Below, in pieces: positions 1 through 9,251 of a stretch of DNA of 64,000 nucleotides. The notes beneath the pieces were generated by a model. It did not search any database and was not told where the DNA came from. It saw only the letters and a list, made by a program, of their open reading frames with translations. Both the position numbers and the translations under genes were made by a program. Within the stretch, counting starts at the first letter, position 1, and each line of letters opens with the position of its first letter. The DNA comes from Acidaminococcus fermentans DSM 20731 (GTDB lineage: Bacteria > Bacillota > Negativicutes > Acidaminococcales > Acidaminococcaceae), in assembly GCF_000025305.1 (NCBI RefSeq), contig NC_013740.1, positions 1,364,001 to 1,428,000 of the forward strand, in the 5' to 3' direction.

Positions 1-13
1 AATTTCACAACCA

Positions 14-466
14 TTAATCCACCTGGCCCAGTACATCCAGCCGCTTCACCCCTTCGATGAGGCGCAGCTTGTCCATCAGGGCTTCCATATCGATGTTCAG
101 GTATTTGGTCTCCACGGAAATGGTGGTGTTGGCCACTCCCTGGAGAGGCACGCCCTGGTTGATGGTGATCACGCTGCCTCCGTCTGCAGCAATGGTATTG
201 AGCACACTGGAAAGAACCCCGGGCTTGTGTTCCAGCAGCAGGGAGATGGTGATGACTTTTTCCTTGCTGGCATCATAGAACGGGAATACATAATCCTTGT
301 ATTTGTAGTAAGCACTGCGGCTGAGCCCCACCTTGCTTACGGCTTCGTTCACCGTCTTCATCTTTCCCCGTTTCAGGATCTCCTTTACCAGGATGGTCTT
401 TTTGATTGCTTCCGGAAGAATTTCCTCTCTGACTAAGTAAAATTCCGATTTCCTCTCGTTGTTCAT
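14..466 (-). CDS. ACT domain-containing protein, UPF0735/PheB family
   Basis: A 150-residue protein. The N-terminal ~65 residues are basic and look like a small helix-turn-helix region (SKVGLSRSAYYKYKDYV). The C-terminal ~80 residues form an ACT domain (ISLLLEHKPGVLSSVLNTIA). This is the layout of the UPF0735/PheB family, which is often near aromatic amino acid or homoserine genes; its biochemical role is not settled. ACT domains usually bind amino acids, so a small regulatory role is an inference. It follows gpsA on the same strand but has its own candidate extended -10 in the gap. The start has GGAAAGG upstream. Family assignment is firm, function is not. Confidence 0.85.
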   Translation of the reverse strand: MNNERKSEFYLVREEILPEAIKKTILVKEILKRGKMKTVNEAVSKVGLSRSAYYKYKDYVFPFYDASKEKVITISLLLEHKPGVLSSVLNTIAADGGSVITINQGVPLQGVANTTISVETKYLNIDMEALMDKLRLIEGVKRLDVLGQVD

Positions 467-513
467 GTGTAATCTATCCTTTCCACAAGAATGTTAATCC
501 TTCCTAGGTAGAC

Positions 514-522
514 ATTATATCA
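514..522 (-). promoter_or_regulatory. Candidate extended -10 promoter for the ACT-domain gene
   Basis: On the minus strand TGATATAAT (TGn followed by a perfect TATAAT) lies about 50 bases upstream of the ACT gene start. No convincing -35 hexamer is visible 17 bases further up, as is usual for extended -10 promoters. Confidence 0.45.
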
Positions 523-539
523 TACAGTTCTGCAGAATG

Positions 540-1532
540 CTACTCTTTCTTCAATGTCCTTTTCATCAGGTCTTCAATGGCCCGTTTCACGTCCTTGCCC
601 TGGAACAGCACCTGGTACAGCTGTTCGATGATGGGCATTTCCACCTGATGGGTCCGGGCCAGCTCCCGGACCACCGGAGTGGCGTTGATGCCTTCGATGA
701 CCATCCGGGTGCCTCCGGTGATCTCTTCCAAAGTCTTTCCCCGAGCCAGGGCATAGCCGGCGGACCGGTTCCGGCTGAGAGGACTGGTGCAGGTGGCAAT
801 CAGATCCCCCACCCCGGCCAATCCGAAAAAGGTGGCCCGGTGGGCCCCCAACTTCATCCCCAGACGGGTGAGCTCCGCCAGGCCCCGGGTGATCAGCCCG
901 GCCTGGGCATTTTCTCCGAAGCCCATGCCGGAGAGCATGCCTCCCACCAGGGCGATGCAGTTCTTTACACAGCCGCACAGCTCCACCCCGATCAGATCCG
1001 GAGAAGTATAGGGCCGGAAATAGGGGGTCAGGAAGCACTGCTGGAGGAACCGGGCTTCCTTCATGTTCCGGCAGGCGATCACCGTGGCCGCCGGCTGCTT
1101 CTGGGCGATTTCCCGGGCCAGGTTGGGCCCGCTGAGGGCAGCAATGGCCCGGGCGTGAGGGAATGTCTCCTCCAGAATATCCGTCATCAGCTTGTGGGTG
1201 GACAAATCGAACCCCTTGGTACAGGACAGGATCACCTGGCTGCGGCAATCGGTGAAGCGGGCCGCCTGCCGGGCAATGGTCCCCATGCCCTTGGAGGGCA
1301 CCACGAACACCAGCACTTCAGCGCCCTCCAGGGCTTCCTGCAGGTCTGCGGTAACCTGAATGGAAGGGGACAGCCGGAAATCCGGCAGATAATCGGCATT
1401 GCACCGGGTTTCCCGGATCCGGGCCGCTTTTTCCGGGTTCCGGGCCCAAAGGGCCACCTCCCGTCCATTGTCCGCCAGGATCTGGGCCAGTACCGTCCCC
1501 CAGCTGCCGGCTCCAATGACTGCTGCTTTCAT
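540..1532 (-). CDS. gpsA: Glycerol-3-phosphate dehydrogenase [NAD(P)+]
   Basis: A 330-residue enzyme that reduces dihydroxyacetone phosphate to sn-glycerol-3-phosphate, the backbone for phospholipids. The N-terminal Rossmann motif GAGSWGTVLA is at residues 7-16. The catalytic-lysine region CGCVKNCIALVGGML and the substrate-binding stretch AGVGDLIATCTS are intact, and the length is normal for the family. plsY, the acyltransferase that uses its product, lies immediately upstream on the same strand, so the pair supplies the first step of phosphatidic acid synthesis. A hairpin/heptad element (1556-1642) separates the two genes. The identification is certain from motifs and context. Confidence 0.97.
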   Translation of the reverse strand: MKAAVIGAGSWGTVLAQILADNGREVALWARNPEKAARIRETRCNADYLPDFRLSPSIQVTADLQEALEGAEVLVFVVPSKGMGTIARQAARFTDCRSQVILSCTKGFDLSTHKLMTDILEETFPHARAIAALSGPNLAREIAQKQPAATVIACRNMKEARFLQQCFLTPYFRPYTSPDLIGVELCGCVKNCIALVGGMLSGMGFGENAQAGLITRGLAELTRLGMKLGAHRATFFGLAGVGDLIATCTSPLSRNRSAGYALARGKTLEEITGGTRMVIEGINATPVVRELARTHQVEMPIIEQLYQVLFQGKDVKRAIEDLMKRTLKKE

Positions 1533-1555
1533 CGTTTCAACTCCTTTGCATTAAA

Positions 1556-1642
1556 AAAGGGACTGTTGCCTGGGCAACAGCCCCTTTGGCCGCAATCCGC
1601 GACCCAAGGCCCGCGACCGGGGTGTGAATCCTTTCACACCCC
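1556..1642. repeat. Hairpin-heptad-hairpin element between plsY and gpsA
   Basis: Two hairpins flank a short degenerate heptad run. The first (1559-1588) has the stem CTGTTGCC/GGCAACAG followed by pyrimidines. The second (1619-1642) has GGGGTGTGAA/TTTCACACCCC. Between them (1597-1617) read CCGCGAC, CCAAGGC, CCGCGAC, which on the minus strand are GTCGCGG-type units. The second hairpin sits three bases past the plsY stop and is the likely terminator or attenuator there. Confidence 0.7.
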
Positions 1643-1644
1643 TA

Positions 1645-2247
1645 TCATTTCTTCCAATGCCCCTGCCGGATCTTGCTTTCGGTTCCGTTTTTCAGGCGGA
1701 TCATGTTCTGGTAATGGCGGGCCACCACTACGGCGGCACACAGGCCCACAAAGGCCACAAGCCGGCCGTCATAGCCCAGATACCAGGCGGAAAAAGGCGC
1801 CGCCAGAGCCGCCAGGATGGACCCCAGGGACACATACCGGGTGACGAACACCGTGGCCAGCCAGATGGTCAGGGCAAACACCGCCACTTCCGGCATGAAG
1901 TACAGCAGGATCCCCAGACCGGTGGCCACACCCTTGCCTCCTTTGAACCCGCACATCCAGGAAAAACTGTGTCCCAGGATGGCACAGGTGGCGCACAGGA
2001 TCAGCACCGTCAAATCAGAGGAAACATAATGGTTCACCAGATAAAGAGCCAGCACACCCTTGAGCAGGTCTCCCAGGAGCACGAAGGATGCCATCCGGGC
2101 CCCTACGGTCCGGAACACGTTGGTGGCTCCGATGTTGTGGCTGCCGTAATCCCGGATATCGATGCCGCAGATCAGCTTCACCAGAAGCAGGCCGCAGGAA
2201 ACGGATCCCAGGAGATACCCGATGACCCCACTGAGCAGATAATCCAT
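1645..2247 (-). CDS. plsY: Acyl-phosphate:glycerol-3-phosphate acyltransferase
   Basis: A 200-residue integral membrane enzyme that transfers an acyl group from acyl-phosphate to glycerol-3-phosphate, giving lysophosphatidic acid. PlsY signatures are clear: DYGSHNIGATNVFRTVG near residues 33-50 and the phosphate-binding loop GFKGGKGVATGLG near residue 105. About five hydrophobic helices fit the family. It follows der by 15 bases, and its substrate supplier gpsA is downstream. With plsC at 6729-7325 the window holds two successive acylation steps; plsX is not present here. Confidence 0.97.
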   Translation of the reverse strand: MDYLLSGVIGYLLGSVSCGLLLVKLICGIDIRDYGSHNIGATNVFRTVGARMASFVLLGDLLKGVLALYLVNHYVSSDLTVLILCATCAILGHSFSWMCGFKGGKGVATGLGILLYFMPEVAVFALTIWLATVFVTRYVSLGSILAALAAPFSAWYLGYDGRLVAFVGLCAAVVVARHYQNMIRLKNGTESKIRQGHWKK

Positions 2248-2262
2248 AGTGATCGACCGTCC

Positions 2263-3594
2263 TTACGCCTCGTCCTCGTTCTTGCCCCGGACGATGATGT
2301 TGATGGGAGTGCCTTTGAACCCGAAGGCTTCCCGCAGCTGGTTTTCCAGATACCGCTGATAGGAGAAATGCATGATTTCCGGTTCGTTGCAGAAAATCAC
2401 GAAGGTGGGCGGCTTTACCTTCACCTGGGTGGTGTAGAGGATCTTCAGCCGTTTGCCCTTTTCCATGGGCGGCTGGTTCATGGCCACCGCGTCGGTGACC
2501 ACCTGGTTCAGCACGCTGGTGGAAATCCGCATGGCGTTGGCTTCCGCCGCATCCTTGATCATTTCCGGCAGACGGCTGATCCGCTGCTGGGTCAGGGCGG
2601 ACACGTACACCACATTGGCATAGGGCATGAAGATCAGCTCATGGCGGATCTGTTTGGTGAACTCTTCCGTGGACATGACGGTCTTGTTGGGATACAGATC
2701 CCATTTGTTCACCACGATTACGATCCCCTTGCCCGCTTCATGGGCATAGCCGGCGATTTTCTTGTCCTGTTCCGTGATCCCTTCCACGGCGTTGAGCACC
2801 AGCAGCACCACGTCGCTCCGGTCCACCGCCCGGAGGGTCCGGATGATGCTGTATTTTTCGATGGGTTCGTCGATTTTCCCCTTCCGGCGCATACCGGCAG
2901 TATCGATGAACAGATAGGTCTGGCCGTCTTTTTCCACCGGCACGTCGATGGCGTCCCGGGTGGTCCCGGCCACATCGCTGACAATGGACCGGGTCTGGCC
3001 GATGATGTCGTTGAAGATGGAAGATTTCCCCACATTGGGGCGGCCGATGATGGCCACCTTGATCACGTCTTCGCTGTCATCGTCCTCGTCCCCTTCTTCC
3101 GGGAACTTTTCCACCACCGCATCCAGGAGATCCCCCAGATTCAGCCGGTTGGAGGCGGAAATCAGGTAGGGTTCCCCGATGCCCAGATTGTAGAATTCGT
3201 AGGCTTCCGCTTCCTGCTTGGGCGTATCCGCCTTGTTCACCGCCAGGACCACCGGTTTTCTGGACTGCCGGAGCATCTTGGCCACTTCCATATCGTCATT
3301 GGTGATCCCCGTCCGGGCATCACACACAAACAAAATCACATCCGCTTCCCGTACAGCCACTTCCGCCTGCTGCCGGATGGATACGGCAATGGAATCGGTG
3401 TTCTGCATCTCGATGCCGCCGGTATCCACCATGGTGAACTTCCGGTCCAGCCATTCCGCATCGGCATAGAGACGGTCACGGGTCACGCCGGGGGTATCTT
3501 CCACAATGGAGATCCGGCTGTCGGCAAATATGTTAAATAGTGTTGATTTGCCGACATTGGGTCTGCCGACAATGGCAACTATGGGTTTGCTCAT
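2263..3594 (-). CDS. der: Ribosome-associated GTPase Der (EngA)
   Basis: A 443-residue tandem GTPase needed for maturation of the 50S ribosomal subunit. Two G domains are visible: the first with GRPNVGKST near residues 10-18, DTPG and NKAD; the second with GRPNVGKSS after residue 180, DTAG and NKWD. A C-terminal KH-like domain follows (KVKPPTFVIFCNEPEIMHFS). Length and order are typical of Der. It lies between fni and plsY in the same minus-strand run with short gaps, so it is probably cotranscribed. Confidence 0.98.
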   Translation of the reverse strand: MSKPIVAIVGRPNVGKSTLFNIFADSRISIVEDTPGVTRDRLYADAEWLDRKFTMVDTGGIEMQNTDSIAVSIRQQAEVAVREADVILFVCDARTGITNDDMEVAKMLRQSRKPVVLAVNKADTPKQEAEAYEFYNLGIGEPYLISASNRLNLGDLLDAVVEKFPEEGDEDDDSEDVIKVAIIGRPNVGKSSIFNDIIGQTRSIVSDVAGTTRDAIDVPVEKDGQTYLFIDTAGMRRKGKIDEPIEKYSIIRTLRAVDRSDVVLLVLNAVEGITEQDKKIAGYAHEAGKGIVIVVNKWDLYPNKTVMSTEEFTKQIRHELIFMPYANVVYVSALTQQRISRLPEMIKDAAEANAMRISTSVLNQVVTDAVAMNQPPMEKGKRLKILYTTQVKVKPPTFVIFCNEPEIMHFSYQRYLENQLREAFGFKGTPINIIVRGKNEDEA

Positions 3595-3609
3595 GAAAAA
3601 GAACCTCTT

Positions 3610-4662
3610 TCAGTTAAATTCGTTTTCCCCGTAGGAAAAAGAACGGACTGCCGCGGCCAGGTTCCCGGTAAAATAATACCGGACCTGCCGCAGCTCCGTC
3701 CCTCTGGTGCACCCGGTAAGGGTGTAGAAATCTTTGACAGCTTCCAGGAGCTGCCGTATCCGTTGGATGGCCAACAGGGTCCCGCCTTCCCGGACAAGAC
3801 GCAGGATATTTCCAGCCATCCCCACTGCATTGGCTCCCAGCACCTGGGCCCGGAACACATCCAGGGCCGACCGGATTCCGCCGGAAGCGATGATTCCGTT
3901 CTGCCAGCCTTTGGCTTCCACGGTTTCCAAAAGGGACAGCGCCGAGGGAATGCCCCACTGGGACAGTTCCCGGTTCCCTTCCGGATAGCGGCAGCCTTCG
4001 ATGGCCGGGAAATTGGTCCCGCCGGCTCCGCCGGTATCCAGGATGGATACCCCGCAGTCCAGCAGGCGTCTGGCTTCTTCCCGGGCCATGCCGCAGCCTG
4101 TTTCCTTCACGATCACAGGGACTTCCGACTGGCTGCAGATGGCTGCAATCTGCTCCAGCCACCGGGAAAAATCCCGGTCCCCTTCTTCCATGGCCAGTTC
4201 CTGGGCACTGTTGAGATGGATCTCCAGTGCCTGGGCTTCCACCATGTCCACAGCCCGCCGGGCTTCCTCCGGAGTGGCCAGCGCGCTCACGTTGGCAAAG
4301 ACCACACCCTTGGGATTCTCCCTCCGGACCACCTGGTAGGTGTCTGCATACAGCCCTTTCCGCACAGCCCCGTACTGGGACCCCACGGCCATGGCGCACC
4401 CGGTTTCCCGGGCCACCACCGCCAGATCCCGGTTGATGGACTTTACGGCCTCCGCCCCGCCGGTGATGGCGTCGATCACCAGGGGCTGGGACAGTGTCCC
4501 CACCCCGGGCAGGCTCACGGAAAGGTCCACTTTCCGCCGGTCCACCTGGGGCAGACAGCAGTGCATCACCTGCATATCAGAAAAGCCGGTGGCGCAAGGA
4601 CCATCCTCAAGGTGCAGGGCATACTTGATATGATCGATTTTACGGCTCTCCCGGCTTTTCAT
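3610..4662 (-). CDS. fni: Isopentenyl-diphosphate delta-isomerase, type 2
   Basis: A 350-residue FMN-dependent enzyme that interconverts isopentenyl and dimethylallyl diphosphate in isoprenoid synthesis. Family motifs include the N-terminal RKIDHIKYAL, VIDAITGGAE, the glycine-rich flavin/phosphate region LDTGGAGGTNFPAIE and ASGGIRSALDVF. It directly follows ispH-rpsA, whose IspH half makes the two isomers in the MEP pathway, so substrate maker and isomerase are adjacent. Type 2 isomerase fits a Firmicute. Confidence 0.95.
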   Translation of the reverse strand: MKSRESRKIDHIKYALHLEDGPCATGFSDMQVMHCCLPQVDRRKVDLSVSLPGVGTLSQPLVIDAITGGAEAVKSINRDLAVVARETGCAMAVGSQYGAVRKGLYADTYQVVRRENPKGVVFANVSALATPEEARRAVDMVEAQALEIHLNSAQELAMEEGDRDFSRWLEQIAAICSQSEVPVIVKETGCGMAREEARRLLDCGVSILDTGGAGGTNFPAIEGCRYPEGNRELSQWGIPSALSLLETVEAKGWQNGIIASGGIRSALDVFRAQVLGANAVGMAGNILRLVREGGTLLAIQRIRQLLEAVKDFYTLTGCTRGTELRQVRYYFTGNLAAAVRSFSYGENEFN

Positions 4663-4682
4663 CTATGACAAACCTCTCTTAC

Positions 4683-6725
4683 TTATTTATGGGCTTCCGC
4701 TTCTGCTTCGGCCAGTTTTTCGCCCAGGCCCTGGGACAGAGTGCTCTTCTTGCCCAGATACTGACGCATTTCAGCCTTTTCTGCATCTTCCTTGGCTTTG
4801 GTGATGCTCAGGGCGATCTTCTTGTGTTCGGTATCCACACGCAGGACTTTGACCTTTACTTCCTGACCGATTTCCAGAACATCTTCCGGTTTGTCGATCC
4901 GCTGTTCAGCGATTTCGGAAATGTGGATCATGCCTTCGTTCTTGTCGTTCAGTTTTACAATGGCGCCGAAGGGCAGGAACCGTACAACGGTACCGGTCAC
5001 TACATCACCCACGCGGAATTCCTTGGCGGCAGCCACCCAGGGATCTTCCTGGAGAGCCTTGACGGACAGGCTGATACGGCCTTTTTCTTCGTCCAGGCCT
5101 TTGATGTACACGTTGATCTTTTCGCCCACTTTGTACAGGTCAGCCGGTTTCACGCTGCGGTCCCAGGACACTTCAGAGATGTGCACCAGGCCCTGGACCA
5201 TGGGAGCGATTTCCACGAACATACCGAAATCAACGATGCTCTTGATGGTCCCTTCAACGGTTTCGCCTTCATGGAAGGTCTGGAAAGCTTTTTCCAGGGC
5301 TTCATGACGTTCTTCTTCCCGTTTGGCTCTTTCTTCCTTCCAGGCAGCGTTCTTGGCAGCCCGTTCTTCACGCAGAACGTTTCTGCGGGAGAATACCAGA
5401 CGTTTCTTTTCCGGATTGATTTCCAGCAGAGAAACTTCCAGATCCTTGCCTTCATATTCTTTTACATCATCCACATGCTTCAGATCCAGGTGGGAAGCGG
5501 GGATGAAGCCAGTCAGTCCTTCGTAGGAAACAGTCAGGCCGCCTTTTACAGCCCGCAGGCCCTTGACCTGAACGGTCTTCTTGTCAGCCAGTTCTTCCGG
5601 CAGTTTCAGCCAGGCCTGATCGGCTTCCGCTTTGGTTCTGCTCAGGACAACCAGACCATCCTGGTTTTCGCTGGCAATGACTTTCAGGGTCACTTTGTCG
5701 CCCGGTTTCACAGTGGGGGCTACGGTGTCCTTGGTACCACCCAAAGTCCATTGGTCGAAGGCCACAGACCCTTCACTCTGATACCCGAAGTCTACCACGA
5801 CCTCATCATCGGTCACTTCTACCACGGTAGCCTCCACAATCATGCCAATGTGCAATTTCATGCATTCCTGTTCGCCCAACAAACTTTCCATCGTTTCCAT
5901 AGTTCCAATAGCCTCCTCAATAATTTCCTGCGGCGTCGATGCGCCAGCAGTGATGCCAATTTTTTGTGCTCCGGCCAGCATCGGTCCCGTGATTTCACTG
6001 GCGTCCTGCAAAAGATAGGAACGGGGATTGATTTCCCTGGCCAGTTCCCACAGATGTCTCGTGTTCGCGCTGTTCTTGCCGCCAAATACGAAGAAAGCAT
6101 CTGTTTTCCCTGCCAGCTGCCGTGCGGCAGCCTGTCGTTCTGCGGTGGCAGTGCAAATGGTTCGCACGACTTTATAGTCGCCCGGACGTTTCTCCTGAGC
6201 CATTCGAAGCAGAAGGTTAAACTTCTCAGCTTCAAAAGTCGTCTGACTGACTACCCCAAACTTATCTTTTTCAGGAAGAGATCCAAGGTCATCGGATGTT
6301 TCAATGACCACAGAATCGCTGCCTGCCCAAGCCTTGATACTTTGCACCTCAGGATGACGCTTTTCCCCAACAATGATGACAAAACGGCCTTCACCTGCCA
6401 GTTCAGCAGCCGTTTTCTGTGCTTTCCGCACATGAGGACAAGTGGCATCGATGACGTTCAGTTCCCGCTGCCGGGCCTCCTCGTAGAGAGCGGGCCCCAC
6501 ACCGTGGGAACGGAATATGACTGTATCGCCAGCCGCGAATTGCGCCAGCTTCTCCTTGCATTCTACACCTTGCTGTTTCAGTTTTTCTACAACACGGGGA
6601 TTATGAACCAATTCACCCAGAGTGGCAATACTATCATTATACCCTTTTGCTTGCACTTCTGCAACGTTTATTGCTCTTTTTACACCATAACAGAAGCCGC
6701 AGGGGTCTGCAACATAGATTTTCAT
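4683..6725 (-). CDS. ispH-rpsA: Fusion: HMBPP reductase (IspH) and ribosomal protein S1
   Basis: One 680-residue reading frame carrying two proteins. Residues 1-280 are 4-hydroxy-3-methylbut-2-enyl diphosphate reductase, the last MEP-pathway enzyme; the [4Fe-4S] ligands are Cys12, Cys96 and Cys191 in CGFCYGV, ATCPHV and TICTATAERQ. From about residue 294 follow four S1 RNA-binding repeats (about 294-363, 385-447, 488-556, 572-642), with an Arg/Glu-rich helical linker before the third. The fusion is known from Clostridia and Negativicutes; why the two are joined is unclear. No internal stop or frameshift is seen, so it is genuine and not an assembly join. plsC is 3 bases upstream and fni 20 bases downstream. 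Confidence 0.97.
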   Translation of the reverse strand: MKIYVADPCGFCYGVKRAINVAEVQAKGYNDSIATLGELVHNPRVVEKLKQQGVECKEKLAQFAAGDTVIFRSHGVGPALYEEARQRELNVIDATCPHVRKAQKTAAELAGEGRFVIIVGEKRHPEVQSIKAWAGSDSVVIETSDDLGSLPEKDKFGVVSQTTFEAEKFNLLLRMAQEKRPGDYKVVRTICTATAERQAAARQLAGKTDAFFVFGGKNSANTRHLWELAREINPRSYLLQDASEITGPMLAGAQKIGITAGASTPQEIIEEAIGTMETMESLLGEQECMKLHIGMIVEATVVEVTDDEVVVDFGYQSEGSVAFDQWTLGGTKDTVAPTVKPGDKVTLKVIASENQDGLVVLSRTKAEADQAWLKLPEELADKKTVQVKGLRAVKGGLTVSYEGLTGFIPASHLDLKHVDDVKEYEGKDLEVSLLEINPEKKRLVFSRRNVLREERAAKNAAWKEERAKREEERHEALEKAFQTFHEGETVEGTIKSIVDFGMFVEIAPMVQGLVHISEVSWDRSVKPADLYKVGEKINVYIKGLDEEKGRISLSVKALQEDPWVAAAKEFRVGDVVTGTVVRFLPFGAIVKLNDKNEGMIHISEIAEQRIDKPEDVLEIGQEVKVKVLRVDTEHKKIALSITKAKEDAEKAEMRQYLGKKSTLSQGLGEKLAEAEAEAHK

Positions 6726-6728
6726 CCG

Positions 6729-7325
6729 TCAATTTTCGCTGTGCGCATCCATCAGAGCCTGGATTTCCCTCATCAGCTCTTCGCTCAGCTCCTCCACTTT
6801 CAATTTATTTCCCTGTTCATTTTCCAGTTTCATGGGCTTGCCGAACACCACGGTGATCCGGGGCCAGAAACTCTTCCGGCGCTTCAGGTCGCTGCCCAGG
6901 ATGCAGGCGGGCACCACTTCTGCCTTCCCCTTCAGGGCGATGGCCAGGGCTCCGGGCTGGGCTTTCCCCAGTTTCCCGTCCCGGCTCCGGTGCCCTTCCG
7001 GAAAGATCCCCAGCACTTCCTGATGCTTCAGGATGGTGAGCGCTGTCCGGATGGCATGGGCATCCCCGGCGCCCCGGTGGACCGGAAAGGCCCCCAGGCT
7101 TTTGTACAGGGTCCCCAGCACCGGCACGAACAATTCGCTTTTGGCCATGAAATGGACGGGCCGGGAAGAGGCCGTACCCACCATGGGCGGATCCAGCAGG
7201 CTCACATGGTTGCAGGCGATGACCACCGGACCCTTCCCGGGGATGTTCTCCCGGCCGATGACCCGGAGCCGGTAAATGATCCGGAACAGGATGGAAAACA
7301 GCAGCTGGACAAACCGGTACCACAT
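6729..7325 (-). CDS. plsC: 1-acyl-sn-glycerol-3-phosphate acyltransferase
   Basis: A 198-residue membrane-associated enzyme that acylates lysophosphatidic acid to phosphatidic acid. It shows the HX4D motif as NHVSLLD near residue 38 and the substrate-binding block FPEGHRSRDG near residue 112. An N-terminal hydrophobic stretch (FVQLLFSILFRIIYRL) anchors it to the membrane. It begins one base after the cmk stop codon and ends three bases before ispH-rpsA, so it is translated within a tightly packed operon. Substrate is inferred from family and from plsY/gpsA nearby. Confidence 0.95.
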   Translation of the reverse strand: MWYRFVQLLFSILFRIIYRLRVIGRENIPGKGPVVIACNHVSLLDPPMVGTASSRPVHFMAKSELFVPVLGTLYKSLGAFPVHRGAGDAHAIRTALTILKHQEVLGIFPEGHRSRDGKLGKAQPGALAIALKGKAEVVPACILGSDLKRRKSFWPRITVVFGKPMKLENEQGNKLKVEELSEELMREIQALMDAHSEN

Positions 7326-7326
7326 A

Positions 7327-7992
7327 CTACAGCACCTCTCTGGCCATGGCCGCGATTTTTTCCGTCACCTGATCAATGGTCAGGCTGGTGGAATCCAGAT
7401 ACCGGGCATCTTCCGCACACCGGAGGGGAGAGATTTCCCGGTTCTCATCCAGGGCATCCCGCTGGGCAATGCGCTGTTCCAGGTCTTCCAGGGATACCTC
7501 CGTGCCTTTTTCCTTCAGTTCCAGGTACCGGCGCCGGGCCCGTTCCTCCACGGAAGCGGTAAGGAACACCTTCAGTTCCGCCTGGGGGAACACCACGGTG
7601 CCGATGTCCCGGCCGTCCATGACCACCCCGCCCTGATTGCCGATCTTCCGCTGGGCCGCCACCATGGCTGTGCGCACACCGCCCACGGCTGCCACTTTGG
7701 ACACGTTCCGGGACACTTCCAGGCTGCGGATGGCATCGGTGACTTCTTCCCCGTCCGCAAACACCCGGTTCACCCCGTTCCCATACCGGAAGGTAATGGA
7801 AATCTTTTCCGCAATGGCCGTCACCGCCTCTTCACTGAAAGGCAGACCGCTTTCCAGGAAGCGCAGGGTTACCGTACGGTACATGGCGCCCGTGTCGATA
7901 TAGGCATAGCCCAGCAGGGCCGCCACTTTTTTGGCAATGGTGCTTTTCCCGGCCCCGGCCGGGCCATCGATGGCAATGATGATTTTTTTCAC
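7327..7992 (-). CDS. cmk: Cytidylate kinase
   Basis: A 221-residue kinase that phosphorylates CMP and dCMP. The P-loop is IDGPAGAGKST at residues 7-17. YIDTGAMYRTVTL and the VVMDGRDIGTVVFP block are characteristic of Cmk. The start is GTG and overlaps the TGA of the upstream flavoprotein gene (GTGA), which supports translational coupling. The neighbour order cmk-plsC-ispH-rpsA is common in Firmicutes and close to the classic cmk-rpsA pairing. Confidence 0.97.
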   Translation of the reverse strand: MKKIIIAIDGPAGAGKSTIAKKVAALLGYAYIDTGAMYRTVTLRFLESGLPFSEEAVTAIAEKISITFRYGNGVNRVFADGEEVTDAIRSLEVSRNVSKVAAVGGVRTAMVAAQRKIGNQGGVVMDGRDIGTVVFPQAELKVFLTASVEERARRRYLELKEKGTEVSLEDLEQRIAQRDALDENREISPLRCAEDARYLDSTSLTIDQVTEKIAAMAREVL

Positions 7993-9251
7993 ACAGATTC
8001 CTCTTTTCCATCCAGGGCGGCATGGGTCCCTGCCACGCAGCCCGACGAAAAGGCTGCCTGGAGGTTGTAGCCGCCGGTATATCCATCCACATCCATCACT
8101 TCTCCCGCAAAGTACAGGTTGGGCACCTTTTTGGAAGCAAAGGTGGAGGGATTGATTTCTTTGGTGCTGACGCCCCCGGCGGTGACAATGGCTTCCGCCA
8201 GGGGACGGGTGCCGGAAAGGGGCACCATGAAGGCTTTCAGGGTCTCCACCAGCCGCTGCCGTTCCTTCCGGGTGATCTGGTTCACTTCCTGCTCCGGCTT
8301 CAGGCAGGCAGCATCGATGATCACCGGGATCAGGCTCTGGGGCAGCAGGTCATGGAGCCCGGCCTTCAGCTGTTTCCGGCTGTATTTGGCAAAATCCCGC
8401 TGGATCCGGGCATCCAGCTGTTCCGGCGTCAGAGCCGGCTTCAGGTCGATGGCCAGATCCAGGATGGCCTGGGGATCCTTCTTCCAGGCGGTGGAAGCCG
8501 CCCGGGACAGGGTAAGGATGATGGGACCGCTGACCCCGAAATGGGTGAACAGCATCTCCCCGAATTCCTGCCCCAGTACCCTGCTGCCCTGGAGCAGTGT
8601 CCCCCGCACGTTTCGCAGGCTCAGGCCCTGGAGGGCCCGGATTTCCGGATCATCGCTTTCCAGGGGCACCAGGGCCGGACGGGGAGGCACAATGGTGTGG
8701 CCGGCTTCCCGGGCCAGTCCATAGCCGTCCCCTGTGGAACCGGTCCGGGGATAGGAAGCGCCGCCGGTGGTGATCACCACCGCATCTGCCGCCAGGGTCC
8801 GGCCGTCTCCGGTGACCACCCCGGTGACCCGGCCGCCTTCCAGGACCAGATCCCGGACCCGGGTGTTGGTCCGCAGCTCCACTTTCTTTTTCCGGAGGAT
8901 CTTCTTCAGGGTATCCACCACATCCAGGGCCCGGTCGCTCTGGGGGAACACCCGGCCGCCCCGTTCCACTTTCACCGGCAGGCCGTTTTCCTCCAACAGT
9001 TCCATTATATCCCGATTGGTGAAGGTATGAAAAGCCCCAAATAAAAATTTTCCGTTTCCGGGGATCATGGGGATCATATCCCTCATGTCACAGGCATTGG
9101 TGATGTTGCAACGGCCCTTGCCGGTGATCATCAGCTTCCGGCCGGGCATGGCCATTTTTTCCAGAAGGAGCACCCGGGCTCCGTTTTCCGCCGCCTTGAT
9201 GGCTGCCAGGATCCCAGCGGCCCCGGCCCCCACCACGATCACCCGGGTCAT
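7989..9251 (-). CDS. NAD(P)/FAD-dependent oxidoreductase, HI0933/BaiN family
   Basis: A 420-residue flavoprotein. The FAD-binding Rossmann motif VVGAGAAGILAA opens the protein, followed by GRKLMITGKGRCNITN, the hallmark of the HI0933 family, and a second dinucleotide site near GEVMDVDGYTGGYNLQAAF at the C-terminus. Substrates of most members are unknown; BaiN-type annotation as a bile-acid reductase should not be assumed. The frame is open further upstream, but the ATG at 9251 overlaps the rluB stop as ATGA and begins right at the flavin motif, so that start was chosen. Its 3' end overlaps cmk by 4 bases. Confidence 0.93.
   Translation of the reverse strand: MTRVIVVGAGAAGILAAIKAAENGARVLLLEKMAMPGRKLMITGKGRCNITNACDMRDMIPMIPGNGKFLFGAFHTFTNRDIMELLEENGLPVKVERGGRVFPQSDRALDVVDTLKKILRKKKVELRTNTRVRDLVLEGGRVTGVVTGDGRTLAADAVVITTGGASYPRTGSTGDGYGLAREAGHTIVPPRPALVPLESDDPEIRALQGLSLRNVRGTLLQGSRVLGQEFGEMLFTHFGVSGPIILTLSRAASTAWKKDPQAILDLAIDLKPALTPEQLDARIQRDFAKYSRKQLKAGLHDLLPQSLIPVIIDAACLKPEQEVNQITRKERQRLVETLKAFMVPLSGTRPLAEAIVTAGGVSTKEINPSTFASKKVPNLYFAGEVMDVDGYTGGYNLQAAFSSGCVAGTHAALDGKEESV

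Noticed and set aside
4665-7562. Long plus-strand open frame opposite ispH-rpsA and plsC
   Set aside because: Antisense to a fully conserved fusion gene with all catalytic residues.
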